From positions 1,550,001 to 1,614,000 of the forward strand of contig NZ_JAKZHW010000001.1 of NCBI RefSeq assembly GCF_022568775.1: a stretch of DNA of 64,000 nucleotides, in the 5' to 3' direction. This document shows, piece after piece, positions 54,108 through 62,933 of this stretch. The notes beneath the pieces are model-generated. The model saw nothing but the letters and a program-made list of their open reading frames with translations. It made no database searches and was not told the DNA's origin. Numbering within the stretch: position 1 is the first letter of the stretch; every line of letters begins with the position of its first letter. Position numbers and translations under genes: made by a program. Source of the DNA: Sphingomonas telluris (GTDB taxonomy: Bacteria > Pseudomonadota > Alphaproteobacteria > Sphingomonadales > Sphingomonadaceae).

Positions 54108-55265
54108 ATGACCGCCGCCATGCCCGAAGTTGCTGAGCTCTCTGCGCGGCATGCCGCGCTGATCAGCGCTGCGCGCCGGATCACCGTCAAGGTGGGGTCG
54201 TCCCTGCTCGTGGATTCGAGCGGGAACGGCATCCGCGGCGCGTGGCTGTCAGGGCTCGGCGAGGACGTCGCCGCACTGCGGGCGCAAGGCAAGCACATCG
54301 CGTTGGTCTCTTCGGGCGCGGTGGCCTTAGGACGCCAGCGGCTGTCGCTGAAGCGCTCCCCCAGATTGCCGCAAAAGCAGGCTGCCGCCGCCGCGGGTCA
54401 GCCGCTGTTGATGCGCGCCTGGGAGGAAGCGTTCGCGCCATTTGGGATCCCGACCGCGCAGCTGCTGCTGACCATCGACGACACGGAATCGCGCCGGCGG
54501 TGGCTCAACGCGCGCGCGACCGTCGAAGTGCTGCTCGGCAATGGCGCGATGCCCATCGTCAACGAGAACGACACGGTGGCGACCGAGGAGCTTCGCTACG
54601 GCGACAACGACCGGCTCTCGGCGCGGGTCGCCCAGATGATCCAGGCCGACCTGCTCATCCTGCTTTCCGACGTCGATGGCGTGTACACCGGCGACCCCGG
54701 CCGCGATCCCGAAGCGCGGCACGTGCCGCATATCGGCGCAATCACCCCGGAAATCGAAGGCTGGGCGGGAAGCTCCTCGGCCACTGGCATTGGCTCCGGC
54801 GGGATGCGCACGAAAATCGCGGCCGCTCGCGTGGCCCAGAGCTTCGGCTGCGCGACGATCATCGCCTCGGGCCGCGAGGACCGTCCGCTATCGGCGCTGC
54901 AGAGCGGCGGACGGGCGACGGTCATCGATGCCAAGGGATCGCCGGCGCGCGCCTACAAGCAGTGGATCGCCGGGACTTTGGTCCCCGCGGGAAGCATACA
55001 GGTCGACGCGGGAGCGTTAGCGGCGCTGGGATCCGGCAAGAGCCTGCTCCCCGCCGGCGTCCGTGCGGTCGACGGCAGTTTCGAACGCGGCGTCTGCCTG
55101 CGCGTGCTCGGACCTGACGGCAGCGAAGTCGCACGCGGGATCACCGCCTACACGTCCGGCGAGACGCAGGCGATCCTCGGCTGCGCGAGCAGCGAGATCG
55201 AGGCGCGGCTCGGCTACAGCGGCCCCGACGAGCTCATCCATCGCGACGATTTGGTGCTGATGTGA
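54108..55265 (+). CDS. proB: Glutamate 5-kinase
   Basis: The 385-residue enzyme phosphorylates glutamate as the first step to proline. The amino-acid-kinase domain shows RRITVKVGSSLLVDSSGNGI, ALVSSGAVALGRQRL, PIVNENDTVATEELRYGDND, LLILLSDVDGVYTGDP and GSGGMRTKIAAARVAQSFGC. A C-terminal PUA domain follows (about residues 290-385, RGITAYTSGETQAILGC). ATG 54108 gives a product of the right start; longer upstream readings overlap the aro operon antisense. It overlaps proA by GTGA. Confidence 0.97.
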   Translation: MTAAMPEVAELSARHAALISAARRITVKVGSSLLVDSSGNGIRGAWLSGLGEDVAALRAQGKHIALVSSGAVALGRQRLSLKRSPRLPQKQAAAAAGQPLLMRAWEEAFAPFGIPTAQLLLTIDDTESRRRWLNARATVEVLLGNGAMPIVNENDTVATEELRYGDNDRLSARVAQMIQADLLILLSDVDGVYTGDPGRDPEARHVPHIGAITPEIEGWAGSSSATGIGSGGMRTKIAAARVAQSFGCATIIASGREDRPLSALQSGGRATVIDAKGSPARAYKQWIAGTLVPAGSIQVDAGALAALGSGKSLLPAGVRAVDGSFERGVCLRVLGPDGSEVARGITAYTSGETQAILGCASSEIEARLGYSGPDELIHRDDLVLM

Positions 55266-56494
55266 GCGTGCGCGAGCAGATGGATGCGATGGGAAGGGCT
55301 GCGCGCGAAGCGGCCGATGCGATGCGCACCGCTCCGCCTGAAAAGCGCAGCGGTGCGATCCGCGCCATCGCGAGGCACATCCGCCATCGCGCCATCGAAA
55401 TCCTCGCGGCGAACGCGCAGGACGTGGCCGGTGCCACCAACCTGGTCGACCGCCTGCTCCTGAACGAAGAGCGGCTCGAAGCCATGGCTCGGGCCGTCGA
55501 GGAGATTGCCGATCTCCCTGATCCGGTCGGCAAGGTCATCGAGCAGTGGACCCGGCCTAATGGACTCGAGATCTCGCGCATCCGTACGCCGATCGGCGTC
55601 ATCGGCATGATCTACGAAAGCCGCCCGAACGTAACGGCGGACGCGGCGGCGATCTGCCTGCGATCCGGAAATGCCGTCATCCTTCGCTCGGGATCGGATG
55701 CGCTGCGCAGCTCGCTCGCCATCGGCACCGCGATCTCGGACGCGCTCGCGGAAGCCGGGCTGCCGGAAGGAAGCGTGCAGGTCGTGTCCACCGCCGACCG
55801 GGATGCCGTCGGTCTGATGCTCGAAGGATTGTCGGGCGCGATCGACCTCATCATTCCGCGCGGCGGGAAAGCGCTGGTCGAGCGCGTGCAGCGGGAAGCG
55901 CGCGTCCCCGTGCTCGGGCACCTCGAAGGCGTCTGCCACACCTATGTCCACGCGTCGGCCGACCCGGACATGGCCGCGGAGGTCGTCCGGAATGCGAAGA
56001 TGCGCCGGGTCAGCGTCTGCGGATCGACCGAGACCCTGCTCGTCGATCGCGATGCCGCGCCGAAACTACTGCCGCAGATCGCGGATGCACTCGACGGCTG
56101 CGAGCTTCGCGGAGACGAGGCCGCCCGCGCCATCGTGCCGATGGCCGAGGCAAGCGAAGACGACTGGCACGCCGAGTATCTCGAACCGATCCTAGCGGTG
56201 AAGACGGTCGCCGACGTGGACGACGCCGTCGCGCACATCCGCCGCTACGGGACCGGACATACCGAAGCGATCGTCGCCGAGGACGGCGCGGCCGCCGAGC
56301 GGTTCCTCGATCGCGTCGACAGCGCCATCGTCCTTTGGAACGCGTCGACCCAGTTCGCGGACGGCGGCGAGTTCGGCTTCGGCGCAGAAATCGGCATCGC
56401 CACCGGCAAGCTCCACGCGCGCGGTCCGGTGGGTCCGGAGCAGCTTACGACGTTCAAGTATCAGGTTCGCGGGAACGGCCAGATTCGGCCCTGA
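55262..56494 (+). CDS. proA: Gamma-glutamyl phosphate reductase
   Basis: The 410-residue NADPH-dependent enzyme reduces glutamyl-5-phosphate to the semialdehyde. The aldehyde-dehydrogenase-like fold shows RIRTPIGVIGMIYESRPNVT, ILRSGSDALRSS, the nucleophilic Cys in LGHLEGVCHTYVHASADPDM, and RRVSVCGSTETLLVDRD. GTG 55262 overlaps the proB stop. A CGGGATCCCG palindrome lies two bases after its stop. Confidence 0.97.
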   Translation: MSVREQMDAMGRAAREAADAMRTAPPEKRSGAIRAIARHIRHRAIEILAANAQDVAGATNLVDRLLLNEERLEAMARAVEEIADLPDPVGKVIEQWTRPNGLEISRIRTPIGVIGMIYESRPNVTADAAAICLRSGNAVILRSGSDALRSSLAIGTAISDALAEAGLPEGSVQVVSTADRDAVGLMLEGLSGAIDLIIPRGGKALVERVQREARVPVLGHLEGVCHTYVHASADPDMAAEVVRNAKMRRVSVCGSTETLLVDRDAAPKLLPQIADALDGCELRGDEAARAIVPMAEASEDDWHAEYLEPILAVKTVADVDDAVAHIRRYGTGHTEAIVAEDGAAAERFLDRVDSAIVLWNASTQFADGGEFGFGAEIGIATGKLHARGPVGPEQLTTFKYQVRGNGQIRP

Positions 56495-56548
56495 TCGGGA
56501 TCCCGCCTGCGTTCCGGACGACCCAGCCTCCTTAGCCACCAGACAAAA

Positions 56549-56642
56549 TTGTATCCCATTTATTACGCGCGCGGCGAAATCTTCGCAAATCTCCCTCTGC
56601 GGGTTGACCTAGGCCCCGCGTCCGTGCATTTTTGGGATCCCA
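56549..56642 (+). promoter_or_regulatory. thr leader promoter with two candidate operators
   Basis: TTGACC (56604-56609), a 17-base spacer and CATTTT (56627-56632) form a promoter that would start RNA around 56639-56640. TTGTATCCCA (56549-56558) lies upstream and TTGGGATCCCA (56632-56642) covers the start site, ending on the leader ATG. Both belong to the recurring palindrome family. Confidence 0.55.
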
Positions 56643-56767
56643 TGAAGAATCGCGTAAACTCGACTGCCGCCGATGCGCTCACCAGTGCCGCGACACTGCG
56701 CGTTCAAGGCATGACGGTGATTATGATGACGATTACGACCACGCGCATGCGGGGAGTGAGCGGCTGA
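56642..56767 (+). CDS. thr operon leader peptide (41 codons)
   Basis: The frame ends in MTVIMMTITTTRMRGVSG, with five Thr, two Ile and four Met codons, the products of the pathway it precedes. The stop is 27 bases before an intrinsic terminator and the aspartokinase-homoserine dehydrogenase gene follows. The layout matches E. coli thrL, whose leader is Thr/Ile-rich. Start could be the ATG at 56642, within a few bases of the predicted transcription start, or the internal ATG at 56711. Confidence 0.85.
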   Translation: MKNRVNSTAADALTSAATLRVQGMTVIMMTITTTRMRGVSG

Positions 56768-56794
56768 TAACCATCCAAAACAAGGTTTCACCCG

Positions 56795-56827
56795 ACCCGC
56801 TCCCCGACCAGGCGAGCGGGTTTTTTA
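56795..56827 (+). terminator. Attenuator terminator of the thr operon
   Basis: An 8-bp perfect stem ACCCGCTC/GAGCGGGT with an 11-base loop is followed by TTTTTTATT. It lies 36 bases before the aspartokinase-homoserine dehydrogenase start. Confidence 0.9.
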
Positions 56828-56863
56828 TTGCCAGATTTCCAGCACACCGAAAGCGAGCATCCA

Positions 56864-58630
56864 ATGTCCAGGCCAGATCAAGAAGCAGGAGACGTTCCGG
56901 GCGAATGCCCGGCCAAACGGCTGTGCGTCCTCAAGTTCGGGAGCTCCGTCCTCGAACGCGAGGAGGATTATCCGAAGGTGGTGCAGGAGATTTACCGGCA
57001 CGTCCGTGACGGCGAGAAGGTCGTTGCAGTCGTCTCCGCGCTGGCCGGCGAAACGGATGCGCTGCTGGCGCAGGCCAACCGTGTGGGCGGCGACGTCGCT
57101 CCGGATGCTTTGGTCGCCCGGCTCGCGCGCGTCGGTGAGCTTCAATCGGCGGCGCTCATGGCGCTGGCGCTCAGCAAGGCGGGTCTGCGAGCCTGGACGC
57201 TCGACCCGCATGAAATGGCGCTGGTGGCCGAGGGATCGCCGCTCGATTCCAATCTGGCCGGAGTCGACGCCGAAGCGGTCTGGGCGAGGATCCATGCGAA
57301 CGACGTCGTTGTCGTTCCCGGTTTCATCGCCGATCACGCCGACCATGGCGTGGTGACGCTCGGCCGGGGTGGCACCGATCTCAGCGCAGTATTCTTCGCC
57401 GAGCAACTGTCCGCTCACCGCGTGCGGCTGATCAAGGACGTAGACGGCGTCTATGACGAAGATCCCGCCCGCAACGCCAGCGCCGAGCGCTTCTCGCAGA
57501 TGAGCTATGCGGAGGCGCAGGAAGCCAGCAGCGGCCTCATCCAGGCGAAGGCGATCCACGCGGCCGACGACAAGGACGTGCTGATCGAGGTCGCGGCGCT
57601 CGGATCGCTCGAAGCGACCACCATCGCTCGCGTTCCGGCCGCCAAGTCGCGTCCGCCCAAGCCGGAGCGGCTGAAGGTCGCGCTGCTCGGATGCGGATCG
57701 GTCGGGGGCGGCGTCCTCCAGCTGCTGCTCTCGCAACCCGAACTCTTTCACGTCGGCCCCGTGCTCGTCCGCAAGCCGCCGAAGCACAACGACAATGTCG
57801 TCTTCACGCAGAGCCTCGACGAAGCGCTCGCGGGCGATCCGGATATTCTCGTCGAGCTGGTCGGCGGCACCGAGCTTGCCGCGGAAGCCATCCACTCGGC
57901 ACTTTCGCATGGCGCTCAGGTCGTCACGGCCAACAAGGCGGCGCTCGCGAAGCATTGGGACTCGCTCCACGCCGCTGCCTCCCGTCACGGCGGCTCGCTG
58001 CGCTTCTCGGCAGCGGTCGGCGGCGGTGCGCCGATCATCGAGACGCTGCGGCGGCTCGACGGCAACGTAGTCTCGGTCGAAGGTGTGATGAACGGCACGT
58101 GCAACTATCTGCTCAGCCGCCTGGCGGAGGGCTGGAACTTCGATGACGCGCTTGCGAAGGCGCAGGAGCTCGGCTTCGCGGAGGCCGATCCAACGGCGGA
58201 CGTCGACGGTCACGATGCTGCCGACAAGCTTGCGGTGCTTGCTCGTGAGGCCTTCGGTGTTCCGCTTCAGCCGCGCCTGATCGCCAAGCATTCGCTGCGC
58301 GATCTCGTTCCGGAAGCGGCGCTCGAAGCGCTGCAGTTCGGCGAAGTCCTGAAGCAGGTCGGCGTTTGCCGCCTGCTGCCCGACGGTAGCGTCGAAGCGG
58401 AGGTTCAGGTGGTGGCGCTGCCCGCATCGCATCCGCTGGCCGGTGCCCGCGACGAGGAAAACCGCTTCCTTGTGACCGATGCAGAAGGCAATGTGCACGA
58501 GGTCTTCGGCAAGGGCGCAGGAAGATGGCCAACGGCGACGGCGGTATTCGCGGACGTGATGGACGCGCAACGGGCTCTGCTCGGGCGCCAGCCGGTCGCG
58601 CGCGACAAGGCCGTAAAGCTGAGAGCCTAG
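56864..58630 (+). CDS. thrA: Bifunctional aspartate kinase-homoserine dehydrogenase lacking ACT domains
   Basis: The 588-residue protein joins an aspartokinase (residues about 19-255: VLKFGSSVL, TLGRGGTDLSAVFFAEQL, IKDVDGVYDEDP) through a 13-residue Pro/Lys linker (AAKSRPPKPERLK) to a homoserine dehydrogenase (about 269-588: VALLGCGSVGGGVLQLL, VVTANKAALAKHWD, EGVMNGTCNYLLSRLAEGWN). E. coli ThrA (820 residues) carries two ACT domains between these parts that bind threonine; none is present here, nor at the C-terminus. Threonine feedback is therefore unlikely, and control probably rests on the leader-peptide attenuator. thrB follows after 5 bases. A second aspartokinase elsewhere may serve lysine. 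Confidence 0.92.
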   Translation: MSRPDQEAGDVPGECPAKRLCVLKFGSSVLEREEDYPKVVQEIYRHVRDGEKVVAVVSALAGETDALLAQANRVGGDVAPDALVARLARVGELQSAALMALALSKAGLRAWTLDPHEMALVAEGSPLDSNLAGVDAEAVWARIHANDVVVVPGFIADHADHGVVTLGRGGTDLSAVFFAEQLSAHRVRLIKDVDGVYDEDPARNASAERFSQMSYAEAQEASSGLIQAKAIHAADDKDVLIEVAALGSLEATTIARVPAAKSRPPKPERLKVALLGCGSVGGGVLQLLLSQPELFHVGPVLVRKPPKHNDNVVFTQSLDEALAGDPDILVELVGGTELAAEAIHSALSHGAQVVTANKAALAKHWDSLHAAASRHGGSLRFSAAVGGGAPIIETLRRLDGNVVSVEGVMNGTCNYLLSRLAEGWNFDDALAKAQELGFAEADPTADVDGHDAADKLAVLAREAFGVPLQPRLIAKHSLRDLVPEAALEALQFGEVLKQVGVCRLLPDGSVEAEVQVVALPASHPLAGARDEENRFLVTDAEGNVHEVFGKGAGRWPTATAVFADVMDAQRALLGRQPVARDKAVKLRA

Positions 58631-58635
58631 ACCCC

Positions 58636-59592
58636 ATGATGCGCCAATCGGCAGCCGCGAGCGCCCCGGCAAGCATCGGCAATGTCGGTGTCGGCTTCGA
58701 CATATTGGGGCAGGCGTTCGACGCCGCCCGCGATGTCGTCACTGCCATGCGCGACGACAAGCCAGGCGTCCGCCTCATGCAGGTGAGCGGGCTGGTCAGC
58801 TCCCTGCCGGACGATCCCAAGTCGAATACTGCACTCGCCGCCGCCGATGCCGTGTTGAAGGCCGCCGGATCGCCGTGCGGGATGCGCCTGTCGATCGCCA
58901 AAGGCGTCCCGCTGGCAGCCGGAATGGGCGGATCAGCAGCTTCCGCTGTCGCGGGCGCAGCGGCCGCCAACGCTCTTCTTGGTGAGCCCTATTCCGTCTC
59001 CGAACTGTTGCCGTTTGCGCTCGAGGGTGAGCGCGTCGCGTCCGACCCGCCGCACTGGGACAATGTCATGGCCAGCCTCCTCGGCGGCCTGGTGCTCGCG
59101 GCGAGCGAGGAGCCTGCGCTCGTGCAACGACTGCCTGCTCCCAAAGGCGTGGTGGCGATCGTCCTGCACCCGGCGGCGGCGATCGAGACGCGCATGGCGC
59201 GGTCGATCCTCAGGGCCGAGGTGCCGATGACGCTCGCGGTCGAGCACAGCCGCCGCGTCGCCGCCTTCGTCGCCGGATGCACGACGAACGACCTCGGCCT
59301 GATCCGCGCGGGACTAACCGACCTGCTGGTCGAGCCGCAGCGTGAACATCTTCTGCCCTGCCTTCCGCAGGTGAAGGCGGCCGCCCTCGCTGCCGGGGCC
59401 CTTGGCTGTTCCTTCTCCGGCTCCGGCCCCTCGGTGTTCGCCTGGGCGGTCGAGAAAGACGCGGACGGTGTCGAAAAGGCGATGTCTGCCGCGTTCGCAA
59501 CCGCCGGCGTTTCTGCCCGCGCCTACCGTGCGCCCGTGGCGTCGGAAGGCGTCAAGGTCGTCGCGGCGGATGAGGCGCTCGTCGCGGCATGA
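58636..59592 (+). CDS. thrB: Homoserine kinase (GHMP family)
   Basis: The 318-residue protein has the GHMP-kinase start ASAPASIGNVGVGFDILGQA, the phosphate loop GVPLAAGMGGSAASAVAGAA and motif 3 AAGALGCSFSGSGPSVFAWA. It phosphorylates homoserine. ATG 58636 (or 58639) follows the thrA stop by 5 bases. The stop overlaps thrC by ATGA. Confidence 0.95.
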   Translation: MMRQSAAASAPASIGNVGVGFDILGQAFDAARDVVTAMRDDKPGVRLMQVSGLVSSLPDDPKSNTALAAADAVLKAAGSPCGMRLSIAKGVPLAAGMGGSAASAVAGAAAANALLGEPYSVSELLPFALEGERVASDPPHWDNVMASLLGGLVLAASEEPALVQRLPAPKGVVAIVLHPAAAIETRMARSILRAEVPMTLAVEHSRRVAAFVAGCTTNDLGLIRAGLTDLLVEPQREHLLPCLPQVKAAALAAGALGCSFSGSGPSVFAWAVEKDADGVEKAMSAAFATAGVSARAYRAPVASEGVKVVAADEALVAA

Positions 59593-60887
59593 AGCTCATC
59601 AGCACTCGCGGACAGGCGCCTGCGGCGAGCCTCTCCGAAGCCCTGCGCAACGGCGCTGCGCCCGACGGCGGCCTGTACATGCCGGATGTCCTGCCGTCTG
59701 CGGACTTCGCCGATGTCGATCCGCAAGCGCCGCTAGGCGAGTTCGCTGCACAACTGCTCCAGCCATTCTTCGCAGGTGACGCGCTGGAAGCGGAACTGCC
59801 GGCGATCTGCGCCGAGGCTTTCGATTTTCCCGTCCCGCTCGTCACCCCGCACCCGGGCGAGCCCCGCTTGCAGGCTCTGGAACTGTTCCACGGGCCCACC
59901 GGCGCATTCAAGGATTTCGGCGCGCGCTTCCTGATGGGCTGCTTCGATCGGCTCGGCGTGGACCAACCGCTGACGGTGCTCGTCGCGACATCCGGTGACA
60001 CCGGCGGCGCCGTTGGCTGCGCGGCGGAGGGGCGATCCGCAGTTCGTGCCGTCATCCTTTTCCCGAAGGGTCGCGTGTCACCGTTCCAGGAGCGCCAGCT
60101 CACCTGCTGGGGCGACAATGTCCTGGCGGTGGAAGTCGACGGCGACTTCGACGATTGCCAGCGCCTCGTGAAGTCCGCGTTTGCGAACGCGCCGCTCTCG
60201 GCGGAGCACCGGCTGACGTCGGCGAACTCGATCAACTTCGGCCGCCTTCTGCCCCAGCTCGCATACAGTGCACGGGCGGCGCTGCAGGTCCGTGCGGCAA
60301 CGGGCGAGACGCCCGGCTTCGTCATTCCGAGCGGCAACCTCGGACAGGGTTTCGCCTTGCTGCTCGCGCGTGCGCTTGGGCTCCCCATTGGGCCGATCGT
60401 GCTTGCGACGAATGCCAACCGCACGTTGAAGGACTGGCACGACAGCGGCCGGTACGAGGCGCGCGCGTCGGTCGCCACGCTCGCCAATGCGATGGACGTC
60501 GGCAATCCGAGCAACTTCGAGCGGCTGTCGCAACTCGGCGTGCAGCCCGGCGACGTCCGCGTCGAGCTTGTCACGGACGCTGAGATCGAACGGCGCATCA
60601 AGGCCGATTACGAGGCGTCCGGCTACGTCTGGTGCCCGCATTCGGCGACGACCGTGGAGGCCTGGTGCCGCCTGAGCGAGGCCGAGCGCAACGAGCGGCC
60701 GTGGATCGCCGCGGCGACTGCGCATCCCTACAAGTTCGCCGAGATCGTCGAGCCGCTGATCGGCCGCGAGGTCGCGCCGACACCCGCGCTCGCCGCCATC
60801 CTCGACCGCCCGACCCGCAAGATCCGCATCGGCGCGGACCTTAATGCGCTCGCCGAGGCCCTGAGCGAGCAGGAAGCCGCCGCCTAG
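59589..60887 (+). CDS. thrC: Threonine synthase
   Basis: The 432-residue PLP enzyme of the long bacterial type turns phosphohomoserine into threonine. It begins [20 protein letters not shown], the PLP lysine is in [19 protein letters not shown], and [20 protein letters not shown] matches the phosphate-binding loop. It overlaps thrB at its start and ilvD convergently by 4 bases at its end. Confidence 0.96.
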   Translation: MKLISTRGQAPAASLSEALRNGAAPDGGLYMPDVLPSADFADVDPQAPLGEFAAQLLQPFFAGDALEAELPAICAEAFDFPVPLVTPHPGEPRLQALELFHGPTGAFKDFGARFLMGCFDRLGVDQPLTVLVATSGDTGGAVGCAAEGRSAVRAVILFPKGRVSPFQERQLTCWGDNVLAVEVDGDFDDCQRLVKSAFANAPLSAEHRLTSANSINFGRLLPQLAYSARAALQVRAATGETPGFVIPSGNLGQGFALLLARALGLPIGPIVLATNANRTLKDWHDSGRYEARASVATLANAMDVGNPSNFERLSQLGVQPGDVRVELVTDAEIERRIKADYEASGYVWCPHSATTVEAWCRLSEAERNERPWIAAATAHPYKFAEIVEPLIGREVAPTPALAAILDRPTRKIRIGADLNALAEALSEQEAAA

Positions 60888-62554
60888 CGCGGAAGCGTCA
60901 CGGCGCCGTGCGACGCGGAGCCGACCAGGGCTGCATATTTCGCGAAGGCTCCGGTGGACTCGGCCGAAACTGGCCATTGGCGCGCCGGACGTGATGCCAG
61001 GTCCGCGGACGTCTCGATCACGCGCTTCTCGACGTCGATGACGATGGTGTCGCCGGCTTCCAGCAAGCCGATCGGCCCGCCGCGCGCCGCTTCGGGCGAG
61101 ATGTGCCCGACCATGAAACCATAGGTCGCTCCTGAGAATCGGCCGTCGGTGATCAGCGCGACGCTATCGCCAAGCCCTCGCCCCTGGATGGCGGCCGTGA
61201 CCCCAAGCATCTCGCGCATGCCGGGCCCACCGACGGGTCCCTCTCCGCGGATGACGACGACGTCGCCGTCCTCGATCGCGCCGTGCGTCACCGCGTCGAA
61301 CGCGGCTTCCTCGCCGTCGTAGACCTTAGCCGGCCCTTCAAAGCGAAGCTTGCCGTGCCCTGCGAGCTTCACGACGCAGCCCTCGGGCGCGATGTTGCCG
61401 TAGCAAATGCCGAAGCCGCCGCGTTCCTTGATCGGCGCATCCGCGGTGACGATGACCTGCTGCCCCGGCGTCTCGCCCGCATCGCGGAAGTGGTCGAACA
61501 GTGACTTGCCGGTGACGGTCGGCGCGTCGTCGATCAGGCCGGCTTCCATCAGCCGCCGTCCCAGCAAGGGCGTTCCGCCCGCCGCGCTCATGTCCGGTGC
61601 CATGAAGCGTCCGCCGGGCTTGAGGTCGGCGATGACCGGCGTCGAGCGCGACACCTCGTCGAAGAAGTCGATGCCGAACTCGCTCTCGGGAATGCCGGCT
61701 TCGCGGGCGATGGCGAGCAGGTGGAGGATGAGGTTGGTCGAACCGGCCGTCGCCGTACCCGCGACCGCGGCGTTTCGAAGGCTCTGCGCGGTGATGAAGC
61801 TGCGCGCGTTGCGGCCGGCACGCAGCGCGTCGAGCGCCAGCCGCCCTGCTTCGAACGCCGCCTGCTTCTTGTCGGGATGGACCGCCGGAATGTCGTTGAG
61901 GCCGACCGGCGAGAGGCCGAGGAAGCTCATCGCGAGCGCCATCGTGTTGGCCGTGAACTGGCCGCCGCACGCCCCCGCGCCAGGGCAGGCCGCCTGCTCG
62001 ACCGTCTGAAGGTCTTCGTCACCGATCGCCCCGGCGCTATGCGCGCCCACCGCCTCGAACACGTCCTGGATGGTGATCGCCTTGGCCCCGATATGGCCCG
62101 GCATGATCGAGCCGCCGTAGAGGATGACGCTCGGCAGATCGAGGCGCGCCGCGGCCATGGCGGCGGCGGGAATCGTCTTGTCGCATCCGACGATGAACAC
62201 CACCGCGTCGAGCGAATGGCCCCGCACCGCGAGCTCAGCCGAATCCGCGATCAGGTCCCTGCTCATCAGCGAGGCGCGCATTCCTCGCGTGCCCATGGCG
62301 ATGCCGTCGGTGACGACGATCGTGTTGAACTCGATCGGCGTTCCGCCCGCCTCTTCGACCCCGCGCGCGGCGTGCTGGGCGAGGTCGCGAAGATGCATGT
62401 TGCAGGGCGTGACGGTCGAGAAGCTGTGGACGATCGCAACGAGCGGCTTCGCAAGGTCGGACGCATCGAATCCTGCCGCGTGGAGCATCGCCCTTGCGGG
62501 CGCTCGGGCGGGCCCTTCGACCATTTCGCGGGACGGCAGCGGCTTCGACGTCAT
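60884..62554 (-). CDS. ilvD: Dihydroxy-acid dehydratase
   Basis: The 556-residue Fe-S enzyme dehydrates dihydroxy-isovalerate and dihydroxy-methylvalerate for Val, Leu and Ile. Cluster ligands are in [32 protein letters not shown] and [23 protein letters not shown] 62554 is preferred; an in-frame upstream extension adds 20 residues without family similarity. It is divergent from ilvC and its promoter carries a TTGGATACAA site. Sequence is of the IlvD/Edd type with IlvD-like CDKTIPA. Confidence 0.96.
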   Translation of the reverse strand: MTSKPLPSREMVEGPARAPARAMLHAAGFDASDLAKPLVAIVHSFSTVTPCNMHLRDLAQHAARGVEEAGGTPIEFNTIVVTDGIAMGTRGMRASLMSRDLIADSAELAVRGHSLDAVVFIVGCDKTIPAAAMAAARLDLPSVILYGGSIMPGHIGAKAITIQDVFEAVGAHSAGAIGDEDLQTVEQAACPGAGACGGQFTANTMALAMSFLGLSPVGLNDIPAVHPDKKQAAFEAGRLALDALRAGRNARSFITAQSLRNAAVAGTATAGSTNLILHLLAIAREAGIPESEFGIDFFDEVSRSTPVIADLKPGGRFMAPDMSAAGGTPLLGRRLMEAGLIDDAPTVTGKSLFDHFRDAGETPGQQVIVTADAPIKERGGFGICYGNIAPEGCVVKLAGHGKLRFEGPAKVYDGEEAAFDAVTHGAIEDGDVVVIRGEGPVGGPGMREMLGVTAAIQGRGLGDSVALITDGRFSGATYGFMVGHISPEAARGGPIGLLEAGDTIVIDVEKRVIETSADLASRPARQWPVSAESTGAFAKYAALVGSASHGAVTLPR

Positions 62555-62573
62555 TCGGTGCACCTGTACAGTT

Positions 62574-62583
62574 TTGGATACAA
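62574..62583. promoter_or_regulatory. TTGGATACAA site in the ilvD promoter
   Basis: TTGGATACAA (TTGTATCCAA in the ilvD direction) lies 20 bases before the ilvD ATG. It belongs to the recurring palindrome family of this window. Confidence 0.45.
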
Positions 62584-62692
62584 TCAGTTCTCTGAAGCAC
62601 GGCGGGGAGAGCAAGAAAAGAGGCGAATTCTGCTCTGTGTTGCCGTTTTACGCTTGCCTGACTTATCGCGATGCAGCATAACCATCCTCAGA

Positions 62693-62702
62693 TGGGATCC
62701 CA
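62693..62702. promoter_or_regulatory. TGGGATCCCA palindrome upstream of the ilvC leader
   Basis: A perfect 10-bp palindrome (followed by AAAG) lies 67 bases before the ilvC leader ATG and 139 bases before ilvD. It is nearly the same as the thr site at 56632-56642. Confidence 0.5.
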
Positions 62703-62768
62703 AAGTGGGCTCCTGCGCAGGCGGTTCGATCGATGCTTCTCAATTCGAAGCTCAATACGACGGACATT

Positions 62769-62843
62769 ATGAACACGTCGAACGACGTGCGCATCGCCTT
62801 GCTTACTATCGTACTTATTACCCGACATAGGGGAGCGGCCTAA
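62769..62843 (+). CDS. ilvC leader peptide (24 codons)
   Basis: The leader reads VRIALLTIVLIT at residues 7-18: Leu, Ile and Val make up most of the run. It ends in TAA 37 bases before the attenuator. GGGGAGCGG (62830-62838), inside its last codons, is the exact complement of CCGCTCCCC in the terminator's 5' arm, so ribosome position can decide between antiterminator and terminator. Confidence 0.88.
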   Translation: MNTSNDVRIALLTIVLITRHRGAA

Positions 62844-62879
62844 AGTTCCGAAAAGTCCGGAAGGACCAAGGAACCAGAA

Positions 62880-62914
62880 CCCCCGCTCCCCAACCGGAGC
62901 GGGGGTTTTCTTTT
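62880..62914 (+). terminator. Attenuator terminator before ilvC
   Basis: A 10-bp perfect stem CCCCCGCTCC/GGAGCGGGGG with a 6-base loop is followed by TTTTCTTTT. It ends about 20 bases before the ilvC GTG. Confidence 0.92.
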
Positions 62915-62933
62915 GCGCGAAAGGAAACCTCGA

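Noticed and set aside
53907..54152. The 81-codon frame upstream of the aro operon as an ordinary small protein
   Set aside because: No domain or ribosome-binding site for the longer form; the short aromatic-rich part fits a leader better.
54446..54456. TTTGGGATCCCG inside proB and a similar word inside aroE (about 47587)
   Set aside because: Coding context; they show that GGGATCCC occurs by chance in this GC-rich DNA.
56496..56505. CGGGATCCCG just after proA as an operator
   Set aside because: GC-rich flanks unlike the TTGG...CCAA sites, and not at a promoter.
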